Source: Helichrysum umbraculigerum (lineage: Eukaryota; Streptophyta; Magnoliopsida; Asterales; Asteraceae). From it: 64,000 nucleotides of DNA. Positions 44,531 through 56,149 of this stretch are shown here, one piece after another. Position 1 is the stretch's first letter. The number at the start of each line of letters is the position of its first letter. A program made the position numbers and the translations under genes. The notes under the pieces were generated by a model that was not told where the DNA came from, ran no database searches, and worked only from the letters and a program-made list of their open reading frames with translations. The stretch lies in contig CATIUR010000001.1 in NCBI GenBank assembly GCA_949592205.1, positions 43,665,001 to 43,729,000 of the forward strand, read 5' to 3'.

Positions 44531-45782
44531 TGAAACGCCCCAAAACTTTAGAATTTTTTTTTTTTTTTCGGTTCCCACATCTCGGTCCCACATCTCGTAT
44601 ATTTGATACCGCATTCTCATCTTTACATTTTGAACCAAAACAAGACAACGGGTATGCAATTTACCAACCATGTAGTACAGGTAGGTAAAACAACCTTGTT
44701 TTAGCTAGAACAAGCTTGTTTTAGGCTAGAACAAGCCTGTTCTAGTGGTGGTAACACAGACTCAAATTTTTGACCAAATTCAAACACGCATAACTTTTTA
44801 CTCGTTACGAGTTAGGACATGAAAATTTGCACACACATTTACAATGACAAAATAAAACTTTTTCCTTTTTACACTTTTCCAAATTTTGCAAAAACGACCA
44901 TTTTGGACGTGTCACCTACTTGAGGTCGTTTTGACCACTTTGTGATGACAACCCAAATCACAAACCACTTATATTCCAACTATGACTTTTTGCAAACTCA
45001 TTCTACTCATCGAAACAAACTTAAAGCATATGACACACGACCCATAACACTAACACATTCTTATTTGACCATACGACCATTAAGACCCATTTTGACCCTT
45101 TCTGACCCGTTTCCCATAATAACCATTCTTTAACCAATTCACCACCCATTTCTACTCAGGTTTGACTAACTCAACCCTATTGACTATTTGTCAACTTCAC
45201 ATTTGACCAACCAATCACATTCGACTCTTCACCACTTTTTAACATCTTTGACCCAAAATAAGACCACCCATATTTAAAGAACTTCATATACTTTCAATAA
45301 CATATAAACTTGTCACTACATCACTGTTTGACTTTCAGAGTCAACCACTACATATTGACCAACATTTTTTTAATTCAAAAACTCTTTGATTGGGTGAATT
45401 ACACAAGTGAAAATCAACAACAATGATTCAAAGAGATGGAGCATTTTCTAACCGTGAAGCTAGCTCCATATCCACGCTATCTTCTTGAATATACTAATTA
45501 GCCACTTGGTTCAACCGAACCATTCACCTAAAACATGAAACAAAGAAAGGGGTAAGCGCACCGCTTAGTGAGCATATAGGCAGTTAAACGAATAATTCAC
45601 AAAACACATAACACATAATCAATATCAACACTATATAAATACTTATAACATCAACCATTGAACTCTGAACTCTATGCGGATCCGCGGCCATTAGAAACAA
45701 GTCTGGTGGTACCATATCACGTCAATATGCATACCAAATCATCATAACGTGCAAGCACGTATTCGTAAACACTATGCTAACT
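44531..45782 (-). mobile_element. truncated 5' LTR of the minus-strand element
   Basis: It aligns with 40822-42078 with few differences and then stops abruptly after CTATGCTAAC. The outer half of the LTR is missing, so there is no TSD on this side and the element's own promoter region is gone. Confidence 0.9.
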
Positions 45783-47988
45783 TTCAAACTTTTTTTTTGT
45801 TACCTAACTCGAACTTTTTTTTGAAAGTTCGTTACCGACATGTATAATAAATTGGGTTCATACCTAACTCGACAAAAAAAGGAAAGTTCGTTGCCGATAT
45901 GCGCCATTTACCCTATCCTTTATTCTAAACTTTTCTAACACCCCATTATTGTCATTTTCGATACTACAATTTGCTGACGTGGGCTGTGGTTCACACAGCC
46001 TATTAAACTACCTAGTCTATCTATTATAGAAAAGAGGCTGTTTATACTGTAGCTGTATCGGACATCGACACGTGAAGCGAAACAATTGGCTATCATATGC
46101 TCTTATCCGACCGAATGCTCTTTATTTAGAAATCAATAATTCGGATTATTTTAAAAATTACTGAAGAATAATACTAAAGGTGATGGTAGACGGATTGGTT
46201 GGAAGACCATTCTTCTTGCTTGAGTATGGTTCAACCCTAGTAGCTACTTGAACTTTTTTTTTTTTTTTCTTTTCTGTTTATTCTTCCTTCAAAACACAAT
46301 TGGATCTCCTCAAACACTTATATATAAATATCAATTGCTTTATTCATGAATAATAGCTTTTCAAATGTTTTACACGTGGATGTTTAATTCAAAGAAATTT
46401 ATTGTTTCATCATAATCTAAGGTAGTTGATAAATACAACAAAGAAAACGATTCATATATTAAAATTATGTTATTGCAACATATACCGAATGCTTTTGCTT
46501 TTAACTGTTGTATAGTTTGATGTAAGAATCATTTTATTTGTTGTATCGCCTCCCTAATCTAAACATGTGTTGTAAAGCATAGTAAATCTACCACCTTTCA
46601 TTACTAACTTTTAGAAGTATTTTATCTCCTTTCTAATTTGATTTCATATGATACTAGATACATGTCATATTGTCATGCATTAGTTTTTATTTTTATGAAT
46701 TATCATCCTTATAGTTGTAGTTATTATTTACATTAAAAAACTTGGAATCTAATTAAAACGTTTTTATCTTTCTTTTAGTGATATTATTACAAAATTTAGC
46801 AGCATCTTTATTTTGTATTAGAAAATGGAAGTAAAAGAGAATACGGCTAATATGTGTTGTATTATAATTTTAGCACGACTTATTTAAAAACCACACTTAA
46901 CTTCTTTCAATGTATTAAAATTTCGATTATATGACTGATAAATTTATATTGGTCTTTTTACTATATATACTTAATACTTATATTTCATTATGTATTTGTT
47001 TAGTAACATCGATCATATGGGGCTCTGCATTTGCATCGAACTACCTAGTAAAATCTATAAAAGTTGTGAGCATAAATTTTCCGAAGATTTGCCGACAAAG
47101 AGTATAAAAGTTACTATAACATACGACAATAAAAGAATAAACCTATTAGAGCACACGGAGTGGATCGACGTGGCATCACCGTTCAACGACGAGAACGCCG
47201 TGCGACGGCGTTCTGGCTCACCGTGCCGGCGTTCTCGTCAGAGTTTGGGTGCCAGCGTTCGGTTTCAGACGGTGAAGGCAAGCAACGTTCAATGCATTGG
47301 TGGATCTACTAGCGTATATTGTTCATTCATTTTAGACAAATAGAAGAAAATTCAAGTTTAATTTTAATGGAGGGATAATGATGCAGTAAACTAATTGGGA
47401 AGATGACTACAGGTCCACAGGGAAGATGAATAGGAGTCAATGAGTCGGTATGTACTTTTTACTTTTTTTTCAATACAACTCCCTTAAGTTGTATATGGAT
47501 ACACTTTTATTCCTTCTATTTAAAAAAAATGATATTATTTGCAAATTACATACCGATTCTACGTAAATAGAAAAACAATAACAATAATAATAAAACAAAA
47601 TAACAAATAATAAGTTTAACATTTTTAGAACTTTTTAAATTGTGTGTTTAAATTATACACTTTAATTTTTAGGACTTGTAATTTTTTTTTTATAAGTATT
47701 AATGAATTAATTAATTATTTTTTATTTGATTTATTTGTTTTTAAATATTAATTTATACAATTATCATCATTAAAAAAATAAATAAACACTATGAATTCAG
47801 CTTCAATGAAAAACCACACCCTAGCATTATTCACTTTTTTGTTTTAGATTTGACGGCTATATCGATTTAATCAACAACCGACCCGTCCGTCCTCCCTCAT
47901 TCAACCAGTTGAATCTAAAACCTAAATAGACACCCAAATAATTAGGGTTTTAGCCAAATCTGACAAGGAAAAGAAAATTGAAAAAGAG
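45783..47988. other. intergenic DNA upstream of the PPR gene
   Basis: 45783-45900 holds inverted AACTTTC/GAAAGTT words around poly-T, perhaps a MITE remnant. A poly-T run is at 46254-46270. The open frame 46990-47343 has no known motif; its 3' half overlaps a GC-rich hairpin cluster (GAGAACGCCG at 47191 pairs with CGGCGTTCTC at 47227). 47350-47980 is AT-rich and would include the PPR promoter. Confidence 0.5.
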
Positions 47989-48681
47989 ATGTGGCGATCA
48001 ACAGTTATAGCCGCACAAAGATTTCGATCAGCTCCCAATAATGCGATGAGACGATTCTCAAAATCTAATTCAGATTTCCCCATATTGCTGCATTCCAAGG
48101 TACATAATTTTCAAATCCTAGGATCTTACAGACATTCAAATGATCTCAATTCTGTAGCTTTATTTTCGCAATCAAATGCTATTAGGTTCTTTAGTTCAAA
48201 TTCTCTTGACCCAATTAATGAAGTGAATGAAGAAGGTGTATTTAGTATTGATGAGATGTGGAAAGATGGTGTTAACAAGGCTAGCAGTGTGTTAGAGATG
48301 GAGGTTTCCGATTCCGAAACTCCGGTGGAATCGGTTGTTAATGATGACGTTCAGGAAGTTGATGTGGATGAATTAGATAGAGTGATATCTACTCTTAAAA
48401 GTAAAGATGATGAATTTGATGTTGATGTTGTCAAGAGGTCGATAGAATCGAGTCTAGATGATTTGAATTTGAATTTAAGTGAAGAGTTTGTGATGAGAGT
48501 GTTGGAAAGTGAGAATGTTTCAGGGGAGAATTTAATTGTGTTTTTTAAGTGGGCTGCTGAAGATAAGAATGAAGAAGTGTTTTCTGTTACTACTAGGTCG
48601 CTTGATGCGCTTGTGAGAGCGGTTTGTAGGGAACTTAAAAAGAAGGTTGCTTATAGTTTGTGGGATCTAGTTAAGGATATT

Positions 48682-49682
48682 TAGGGGTGAGCATAGAAAC
48701 CGATTAACCGACCCACAAACGAATTAACCAATTTAACCGACCCAAAGCTTAACCGATGGTTCGGTTATTATAATTCCATTAACCGATTAGATTGGTTATG
48801 GTTACGGTTAAGACCCATTAACCGACCCTAATTAACCGAACCGACCCACCCTTAGTTTTTTTACTTATATTTTCATTATACAAATAAATATGTAATGTAA
48901 ATAGGTAATACATGTTGAGCTAAATTTTTTTTAGAAAAGACAAAAATTTATTGAATACCAACCAAAATATACAAAGATTCAAGCAGGGGATATCTATCTA
49001 AATAAATCTATCTATACAAACATAAAAACCACCCTGCATGATAGCACAATACTATTTACATTTCTACTAAGGCACCAAACTATCAGATTGTGACAGAGCC
49101 GAATATAGCTTTCCAACCAAAACTAACTCCGTGATTTTCCTGGCCTTCAGAAATTAAACAAGCATATAGATGCATCCGAAAAACCTTTACCCGCATCAAT
49201 ACATCCCACGCCCACAGTAGCAAAAACTACCCATTTAACACCAATCTACTGCTACTTACAGTCATTGGATTAAATTGATAGATGCATACAATTTAATACT
49301 AAGTAGCATAATGACCCGTTAGGAAACTCTCAAACTTTAAGCCCACTAGTTAATTATGTAGTCCATTCTATTTTTAGGTTACATTTAAAGCCACTTTCTC
49401 TTCTACCCGTAAATACAACCTTTAGAAATAGTGATGTTCTTCGCAAGATATCGACAACACCACCACAACTAGGAGCTCGATGATTCCATTACTTCATAAT
49501 TTTTCTTTTTCAAGCGGTTAACCAATGGTTAACGGTTAACCGACCCAAAATCTACCCAAAAACTGATTAACCATAACCGATTTAACCGAAACCGAACGGT
49601 TAAGAAATTTCCATAACCGAAATTTCGGTTTTGGGTTCGGTTAAGGGTCATAACCGACCCAAACCGACCCATGCTCACCCCT
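48682..49682. mobile_element. 1-kb non-autonomous MULE inside the PPR reading frame
   Basis: The termini AGGGGTGAGCA and TGCTCACCCCT match the MULE at 35230. The 9-bp duplication AAGGATATT (48673-48681 and 49683-49691) is exactly three codons. The subterminal regions are rich in AACCGACCC/GGGTCGGTT words. The element places a TAG in frame at 48682. No transposase is present. Minus-strand open frame 49529-49816 is a by-product. Confidence 0.93.
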
Positions 49683-49773
49683 AAGGATATTGGTGAAAAG
49701 GAGAAAGGTGTTGTGACTACGGAGATGCTTAATTCGTTAATATCTTTGTTTTCGAGGTTGGGTAAAGGGATGG

Positions 49774-51839
49774 TGATAACATTGAATAATGTTATATTTG
49801 TATAGTAATATTCCATAATTTTTATATACTTTTAGTTCCAATTATTTGATAAAAGTTAATTATTTTGTTCATATTTATAAAATAGGTAGAAATAGAGTTT
49901 GTATTAGTATAGAATGAAAAACATGTCAAATAAAGTAATTTTTGTATAAAAGTTTATTTGACCTAAATATGATTGGGACAAAGTGGTTAATAGAGTGATG
50001 TAAATAAATAAAGTTTGCAAATATTTGAGTTCGAAAAGTTTATAAGTTGGACCAAATAATTAGTTGGGTTAAATAATAATAATAAATATATTATTAAATA
50101 TATATATGTATGTAATACCTATATCATATATATTATGTAATAAATAAATAATAAATAACATATGATCGATCATATATGGCACTGGAGCTAATAATAATAA
50201 AAAATGATGTGGTCTTGTTTGTTGTTAAGTCAAGGAAGATCCAGAAGTCAAAATATCAAAGGCAAAATCACGTGGACTGAATGCAAGCAAAATGGTTAAC
50301 GTCAAGAAGCAACTGGGCTGAATGGACGAACTAAAGAATCAATATCATGTGGTAATAGTTATTTGTTAAGCCCAATTAAGAAAAGCATGTCTCGTAAAAC
50401 AAAGTGGGCCGAGTGAATTGAGGTCGGCTAGCACTCCAGCAAATTAATTGATGCAAGGGTCGGTGAAAAAGTCTTGGGGGCGTACGAAGGCTCAACTATA
50501 AAAGCAGTCGCATATCATACGAATGATAGATACACTTTTTCATATATAAAAAATAGGGTTACGAATATTGAAGTTATTTTGGAGGGTTTTTCATACTTTT
50601 GGAGATCGTTCATTTGTTTCAATCATTCGGCTACTACGGATCTTAAAACAATCATTGTAATCACTCGGTTTGCATTATTTATTTATTTAAATCATGTTTT
50701 CTTTGATTTCAATTATTACTTTTGATTGTTATTGCTTGAATATGAGTAGCCAAATCCTTTAACACTTACTTGAATGAAGTGATCTAATGATTAGGGTTGT
50801 TATCTTTTAATATTTATGTTGAATTATTTTTGTTTAATTGTGAACCTTATGTATTCGAGTTTATATTAATTGATTTATCTTGTTGGTAAATTATTATATG
50901 ATCAATTTAGCGGGAGCTTTTTCATATAATAGTTTATTATAATTATTTGTCTATAAAGAATTGTTAATTGATTGCGAAAGCAGATATGAAACAAGATAAT
51001 CGTTTAAACATGAATGTGTAAGTAGGTGAAGTTGACGGAAGTTATTCACTAGATTTAGTCTTAAATTATTGAATCGAAATTAAGGTGTAAGTTAAGTGGA
51101 CGCACTAATCTTAGTTTAATTAAGATTCATATATTCAACATAATTAAACTATCTATTGCAATTTAATTAATGTTTAATTGAAACTATTATGTGTTTAAGT
51201 TTTATATATTATTGAATCTTGTTAATGATTTAATTAGTGGCTATAGCGAACGCTTGTCACAAAGTTATTTCATTATTTAATTATACGTCTATGTATGATT
51301 AATCCAATGATAGCGGACGCAGATTTGGTATAAGTTAGATAATCAAACTTAAATATATAAGGTGATGATATTGGCGAACGTCTTTCATTAAATTAAATTA
51401 TTAATTAGTTAATTAAGATTTATGTGAAGGTCATGGCGAACGTTAAACCTGATCTAAATTAAGATGAGCATTGATTGCTAGATAACCTGGTTTTTATTAT
51501 ACAACCCGAAATCATTAGTGAGCGAGTTCAAGTAAGTGTCGTTTTTAATATCTGATAAAGTTCAATTAATCAATCTGACTCTTTCTGAGTCCACTTGCTT
51601 TCGTTTATGAAAATAGTTTGTTAAGCAACGTGACAATTCGGTCACAACAAAAACCCAAGTCTTTTCTGTACTAAGTTAATTACATATTTAGTTTTTATTC
51701 TTAAATTCACAATCCCTGTGGAACGAACTTGGACTTACCGTAGCTATATTATACACGATAGGGTATACTTACCTTAGTTGTGTAATAGTAAACGATCAGT
51801 ATTTCTTTGTTTAATTTTATAACTAGATTTTACACATCA
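49774..51839 (+). mobile_element. 2.07-kb solo LTR inside the PPR reading frame
   Basis: It begins TGATAACATT and ends ACACATCA, flanked by the 5-bp duplication GATGG (49769-49773 and 51840-51844). The PPR frame is continuous across the site when the insert and one GATGG are ignored. CTATAAAAGC at 50495-50504 is a likely TATA box. The family is distinct from the other LTRs here. No internal region is left. Confidence 0.92.
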
Positions 51840-52823
51840 GATGGCTGGTTATGAGGTGTTTAACAAGTTTGATGATTTATCGTGTGTTACGAATGCGGAT
51901 TCATATTATTTTACTGTTGAAGCTCTTTGTAGGCGGTCTATTTTTGACCGTGCTGGTTTAGTTTGTGAGAAGATGGTTGGTGAAGGAAAATTACCGAAAG
52001 CAGGAAAAGTTGGGAATATTTTATGTTATTTATGCAAAGCTGGGATGGTTCAAGAAGCACACTCTGTTTATTTATCAGCAAAGGAGAAAGAAAGGTACCC
52101 ACCTCAGTCATCTGTTAACTTTTTGATTAGTTCTCTTTGTGATCGGAAGAAGAATGATGCTGATTCTATTTACTTAGCATTGAAGATGTTGGATGATTTT
52201 TCCGGTGAAGAAAAACGGAAGTATGCGATCAAGCAGTTTTCTTGTGTTATTCAAGGGTTGTGTAGGATTCATGATATCAATGGTGCAAAATGATTGATGC
52301 AGGTCCTCCTCCTGGAAATGCGGTCTTTAATACAATTATTAATGCGCTTTCTAAATCGGGAGATATGGCTGATGCTATAAAGATAATGAGGGTGATGGAA
52401 GATAGGGGACTTAAGGTTGATGTGTTTGCTTACAGTGTGATTATGAGTGGGTACACAAAAGGCGGTGAAATGGAAGAGGCTGCCAAAATGTTTGCTGAGG
52501 TGAAAAAGAACCACTGCAAGTTGACCCCAGTGACATATCATACGATGATTCGTGGTTATTGCAAGCTCGAGCAATTCGAAAAGGCTGTGAAGTTGTTGCA
52601 AGAAATGGAAGAGTATGGGGTTCAGCCTAACACTGATGAGTATAATAAGTTGATTCAATCTCTTTGCTTGAAGGCTACTGATTGGGGAATGGCAGAGAAG
52701 CTATTGGAGGAAATGACGAAAAAGGGTTTACATTTGAACGGAATCACAAAATCACTTGTAAGGGCGGTAAAAGAGTTGGAAGAAGAGGCATCAGAAACCA
52801 AAGAAGTGAGCGTTGAAGCGTAA

Positions 52824-52993
52824 ACTTTTATCAAAAAAATTTTAGTAGTTGATTTGTATCACGAAGAAGGTATGTGAAATCTTCGTTTTTTGTTTTCTCT
52901 AGGTTTATAAGTCGCAGCAGAAAAGCTTTCTGCTTTGCAATAAAGATTTCCCCACAAGTTAGATTATTCTATTTCATTGCTTACATGTGATGG
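52824..52993. other. PPR 3' flank
   Basis: A short 3' UTR-like stretch between the PPR stop and the next LTR. The sequence TTTGCAATAAAGAT contains an AATAAA polyadenylation signal near 52939-52944. Confidence 0.5.
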
Positions 52994-53399
52994 TGTTATG
53001 GTCCCGACTCTGAGATTGAGTTATGGGCAGATTAACAGCAGATTGCTTGATTGATTTTCTGCCTTGACGGCCTATGTTGATAATGATAGAATAAGGGCTC
53101 GATAGAGAGAACCCAACGATCTCTTAAAACACACTTGAAATTGAAATTTCTGACTTACTTTCATATCTCAACGTGGTCTACATTTAAAGGATAAAATAAA
53201 GATAACTGCTATTTAATAACTAATCCCAAATACAGATAACTACTCCTATATCTTAGCTACATGATAAACTGCCACTTTTTCCTAAATAAAACAGTAAACT
53301 AAATTAAGATAAACATCCTAATTAAAAGCAATGTAACAAATACTTAAGACAGCTAATAAACTCTAATTTCAGCCACGTTAGTTCCTGCAGATCATAACA
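52994..53399 (-). mobile_element. 3' LTR (minus strand) of a small gypsy element
   Basis: On the minus strand it runs TGTTATGATC...GGGACCATAACA, with TGTTATG/CATAACA as perfect terminal inverted repeats. A purine tract (TTAATGGGGGAAGTAA, minus) precedes it. Its first 168 bp (plus numbering) are repeated at 54450-54613. The left flank is GATGG. Confidence 0.85.
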
Positions 53400-53459
53400 T
53401 TACTTCCCCCATTAAAACAGTGCTTTTCCTGAAGCACCTGTTGTTACATGACCCAACTG

Positions 53460-54447
53460 TTAAGTGACCTCATCCTGGACATCCTCATCTGAGCTTTGAT
53501 CATCAATTTCATCTTCATCAACCCCATCTATCCAGAATAGCCGTTTACATTGATGCCCCTTTTTATAGATCTCGTAACAATTAAAGCAAAGTCCTTTGGC
53601 GCACCGCTCCTCCATCTCTGAATGGGTCAGACTTTTAAAAACCTTCTTGTTGGAAGAAGATGGTGGTGTGGAACTAGATGATGGCCTGGACATAAAGTTT
53701 GTGATCTCCCTTGAACCACCACGTTTATTATATAAACGGGCTAGACTCATAGCATAAGTCAAGTCTCCAGGCCTGTGTAATTCAACCTCTATCGTTATGT
53801 TTTCCATTAACCTGCTAATGAATAGATCTACCTCCTGTTGTGCAGTCAAGTGGCCTGCTCTTGTTACAGGTTGTTTAAACTTGCGTTGGTAATCCTCATA
53901 CGTGTTCGTGTCCGTTTGTTGAAGTTTGGCGAGTTCTCCCAGTTTGTTTCCAAGCACCACAGGCCCAAATCTAAGATGACATTGGCGTTTAAATTCTTCC
54001 CAACAAATTCCTGGATTATCCCTTTCCAATTTGAGAAACCATACTTGTGCATCTCCATCAAGGTGGTAGCATGCTATCTCCACCTTCTCTGCCTCTGGAA
54101 TGTGTTGATGATGGAAATAATTCACAACGACTCAACCATACCAAAGGGTCGTTTGTACCATCATACACAGAAAATTCCAACCTGCCATACCGGGGAGTTT
54201 GGAATTGATTTTGTGGACGGTTGTTAATATTTGTTTGATCTCCCTGATTGACACTCTTGTATTCTGGTTGTGAAGATTCTGTTTGTAGGGCTGCCATGCC
54301 TCGTGATATCTCTTCGAGACGGCCAGAAATCTGCTCTCGTTCTGCCCGGTCCTTTTGACGATCCTCCTGGTACATCTTCAAGAATGCTTCAAACTTATTC
54401 TCCAGATTGTTGCTTGATGCACCCATACCTCTCTGCTCTGATACCAA
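53460..54447 (-). pseudogene. gypsy gag with CCHC zinc knuckle, frameshifted
   Basis: On the minus strand the gag opens with a charged coiled-coil-like N-terminus (NNLENKFEAFLKMYQEDRQ), then the P-Q-N-Q-F-Q-T, F-S-V-Y-D-G-T-N-D-P lead-in. A frame change lies near 54120. The capsid region follows (EIACYHLDGDAQVWFLKLE, W-E-E-F-K-R-Q, RFGPVV), and then the nucleocapsid knuckle C-F-N-C-x4-K-K-G-H-x-C. It ends shortly after at TGACC (53460). There is no protease or polymerase, and only about 60 bp remain to the 3' LTR. Gag type resembles plant chromoviruses. It is a gag-only deletion derivative, now broken. Confidence 0.85.
54435..54446 (-). other. primer binding site (tRNA-iMet)
   Basis: The minus strand reads TGGTATCAGAGC, exact, three bases after the LTR end CATAACA. 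It confirms the gag element's orientation. Confidence 0.93.
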
Positions 54448-54449
54448 GT

Positions 54450-54613
54450 TGTTATGGTCCCGACTCTGAGATCGAGTTATGGGCAGATTGACAGCAGATT
54501 GTTTGATTATTTTTCTGCCTTGACAGCCTATTTTGATAATGATAGAATAAGGGCTCGATAGAGAGAACCCAACGATCTCTCAAAACACACTTGAAACTGA
54601 AATTTCTGACTTA
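54450..54613 (-). mobile_element. truncated 5' LTR of the small gypsy element
   Basis: It matches 52994-53158 closely (GTCCCGACTCTGAG, GAACCCAACGATCTC) and stops at ACTTACTTT. Beyond it the word ACTTTGATGTAACAAAAAG occurs at both about 54613 and 54728, so a deletion or duplication occurred at this junction. Confidence 0.85.
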
Positions 54614-56149
54614 CTTTGATGTAACAAAAAGTATAACAAATTAAGTCATAGAGTCTCGGAGAGTTTGTAAGTCGATAAATCCATGATTGGGATTATTTTA
54701 GTCTATGATTCAAGATAAAAGCTTGATACTTTGATGTAACAAAAAGTATAAAATACAGGTCGGTATTATAAAAATCCCAAAATAGTCATCTCCAATTTGT
54801 AGTATTTGAGACTTGTATGTTTATTGATTGGTATGTTTTACATAAGGCATTCAATTGCTACTTACAACGGGTAATATAAATAACATGTAGTTATATGTTA
54901 CTTGTGCTATCGTGCAAGTGCCTATGGAAAATGGGGGTGGGTGAAACAAAGCTATTCTCTTTAGACTTAAGAATTTAACGTTCCTGTTTTTAAATAGATC
55001 AAAATTACTTGCTAACACCAATTTAAGTTGAATTATAAGTAATTCTAGACGTGACAAGATGGGCGGGGCGGGTAACACATCATCAATGGGCCCGGTCGGG
55101 CAGTTTGAGGCCCAAACTTTTTGTTCATTTTTATATTTTTTATAAATTAATAATTTATTTATTTGATTAAAAAATCATTACAATAAATAATAGTAAATAT
55201 TGAAGACGTACAAGGTTGTATGTATTTTTAAACTTTCAAAAACTTTCAACCAATTCTTCTTCAGCTAAGTTTTTGACTAAACTCATTTGAATCATTGAGA
55301 TGAAGACTTAACTCAGATTGACCAACTGATAAGTAAATGGTTCGAAATTTCACCTCTAAATAATCAACATTTGGTCCCTAATGCATCACTGTTTTTCTCT
55401 TATGTTTCTGCAGGCACAACTCAGGCTGATAGCTCGGCTCTACAAAGCTTCGAGAAATTTGGTAACCTCTTAGAACATATTGTTTTATAGATTTTTTCAC
55501 TTGCATTTTCAATGACTTTGCTAGGCTTTGATGTGTATTATTTACCTGTCTGGATACTCCTACAGATACTATCATAATATCATCCTTTTAATGACGGTAT
55601 TTGGAAGTACTCACTAACGAGATTGTAGTTTCACTTGGTACCTACATTCGAGAAAGGCTTACAACGAGAGAAAGACCAAGAGTTTTGATCTTCTTTTGGC
55701 ATACTTTTCTTCTATATCACTAGAATATGTAATTTATCATACAACTGTTTGATTCACAGCAGCAACAACGGTACACAATTCCACTGATAGTAGGGAGTTT
55801 GTTGATTCAGGAATGATCAAATTGAATTCTATATTGCAGAATCTAAAAAGGAATATATATAGTTGAAACTATCATGAAGTTAATTGATCGTGGTCAATAC
55901 AGCGAAACCTCTATGAAACACTTGCTGCTGCAATGTCTATTTTCTTATATGAGCCGTTATTGATTCTGCCATTTTTGGTATATCGGTTCCATATGGCATC
56001 ATAAATGGTTAGTGACATGAGGATTTTTCATCTCACGTATTCTTTTGTGTTGTGCAATTGTGAATTTTCAGTTAATGTCCAAATGGGCTGCATTGGACCA
56101 ACCCGCCATCATTTTCTTTTTTCCATATTTTGAATATGGCACATAAGAG
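54614..56149. other. intergenic DNA with possible exon fragments
   Basis: A short stretch after CTGCAG (55413-55460) reads AQLRLIARLYKAS or TTQADSSALQSFEKF in two frames and is followed by GTAACC. Another, 55761-55860 after a CAG acceptor, reads AATTVHNSTDSREFVDSG and continues without a stop to 55865. They look exon-like but I recognise no family. The rest is AT-rich. Confidence 0.35.

Larger units (their letters stand above)
47989..52823 (+). pseudogene. mitochondrial PPR protein gene (At3g02650-like), disrupted
   Basis: A PPR gene, intronless in the relatives I recall, split by two insertions. Segment 1 (47989-48681) begins MWRSTVIAAQRFRS, an Arg-rich amphipathic mitochondrial presequence, followed by an acidic region. 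Segment 2 is 49692-49773, segment 3 51845-52289 and segment 4 52290-52823. PPR motifs start in segment 3 (SYYFTVEALCRRSIFDRA, then GNILCYLCKAGMVQEA) and continue with four or five in segment 4 (FNTIINALSKSGDMADA, YSVIMSGYTKGGEMEEA, YHTMIRGYCKLEQFEKA, YNKLIQSLCLKATDWGMA). Together about 585 codons. Such proteins bind organellar RNA. Lesions: a MULE (stop at 48682), a solo LTR, and a frame change at 52286-52291 where the sequence looks shortened. The remaining codons show almost no other damage, so the loss is recent. Confidence 0.88.

Noticed and set aside
46990..47343. 117-codon frame taken as a gene
   Set aside because: Composition shifts abruptly at the GC-rich hairpin cluster, no domain is recognisable, and no promoter or exon signals surround it. 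Left as unassigned.
49774..51839. the 2.07-kb insert read as a PPR intron
   Set aside because: It has TG/CA ends, a 5-bp target duplication and no GT-AG borders at the frame junctions, so it is a solo LTR.
53838..54491. plus-strand frames of 129 and 73 codons
   Set aside because: Antisense to the gag, which has clear capsid and zinc-knuckle text on the minus strand.
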